A stretch of 5,755 nt of DNA from Oscillospiraceae bacterium (GTDB lineage: Bacteria > Bacillota > Clostridia > Saccharofermentanales > Saccharofermentanaceae). Every line of letters begins with the position of its first letter. Positions within the stretch are counted from its first letter, which is position 1. Under the pieces are notes generated by a model, which was not told the DNA's origin, did not search any database, and saw nothing but the letters and a program-made list of their open reading frames with translations. Positions 5,589 to 5,755 of this stretch are shown piece after piece. Position numbers and translations under genes: made by a program. The DNA is taken from the NCBI GenBank assembly GCA_902795955.1, contig CADBNJ010000311.1:1-5755 (forward strand), read 5' to 3'.

Positions 5589-5755
5589 GATTGTCTCTAC
5601 ATTCCTGCACCGGAATGTTCTTTTTTACAAATTGTAGAGACATTGCCCCCGATTGTCTCTACATTCCTGCACCGGAATGTTCGTTTTTACAAAATGTAGA
5701 GACATTACCCCGATTGTCTCTACATTCCTGCACTGGAATGTTTGTTTTTACAAAA
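5589..5755. repeat. Tandem 61-62 bp repeat array of alternating palindromes, continuing past the window
   Basis: Near-identical units start at GATTGTCTCT at 5589, 5651 and 5712, periods of 62 and 61 bp; the third unit is cut by the window end. Each holds palindrome A, ACATTCC-loop-GGAATGT (5599-5618, 5661-5680, 5722-5741) with a 6-nt loop, followed by a T-tract. Across unit junctions lies palindrome B. At 5693-5704 with 5715-5726 it has AATGTAGAGACA pairing with TGTCTCTACATT, 12 bp around a 10-nt C-rich loop. At 5633-5642 with 5654-5663 it has 10 bp around 11 nt. The left side of unit one has no B partner, so the array begins there. Differences between copies are a few bases in loops and linkers plus one base beside an arm. 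Function is not recognised. Confidence 0.95.

Noticed and set aside
5589..5755. CRISPR array
   Set aside because: The whole 61-62 bp unit is conserved, including what would be spacers, and each unit contains two palindromes. There are no variable spacers.
5589..5755. Integron attC cluster
   Set aside because: The units lack the expected core-site sequences and there are no cassettes between them.

Overview
This window looks like chromosomal DNA from a Gram-positive, probably gut-type anaerobic Clostridia/Lachnospiraceae-like bacterium. That assignment is inferred from three things: strong AGGAGG-type ribosome binding sites, an oxidoreductase carrying two [4Fe-4S] motifs, and a very large secreted protein ending in choline/glucan-binding-type cell-wall repeats. 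Species cannot be fixed from the sequence alone.

Layout, left to right. Positions 1-1543 hold a leftward two-gene unit. A 372-residue aldo/keto reductase with a C-terminal bis-[4Fe-4S] ferredoxin-like tail (425-1543) is read first. A GNAT N-acetyltransferase (1-413) follows after an 11-nt gap and runs off the left edge. A 188-bp divergent intergenic region (1544-1731) holds a good extended -10 promoter for the leftward unit and a weaker candidate promoter for the rightward gene. Positions 1732-5289 encode one 1185-residue exported surface protein. Its order is signal peptide, acidic Pro/Glu tripeptide linker, two PPC-like beta modules interleaved with Ig-like modules (four Ig-like in all), one EF-hand loop, internalin-J-like 21-residue leucine-rich repeats with aligned cysteines, and eleven cell-wall-binding repeats.

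The right end (5290-5755) has no convincing gene but is rich in structure. It contains a long-stem terminator for the surface protein with a bulged outer stem, a second hairpin at 5441-5475, and from 5589 to the window end a tandem array of 61-62 bp units made of alternating palindromes. One palindrome is followed by a T-tract, and its 5' arm overlaps the neighbouring palindrome, so the two folds compete. The array continues past the window edge and is the least explained element here.

The leftward pair looks like a housekeeping redox/acetyl-transfer unit with no clear link to the surface protein. The surface protein is predicted to sit non-covalently on the cell wall and display adhesion-type modules.
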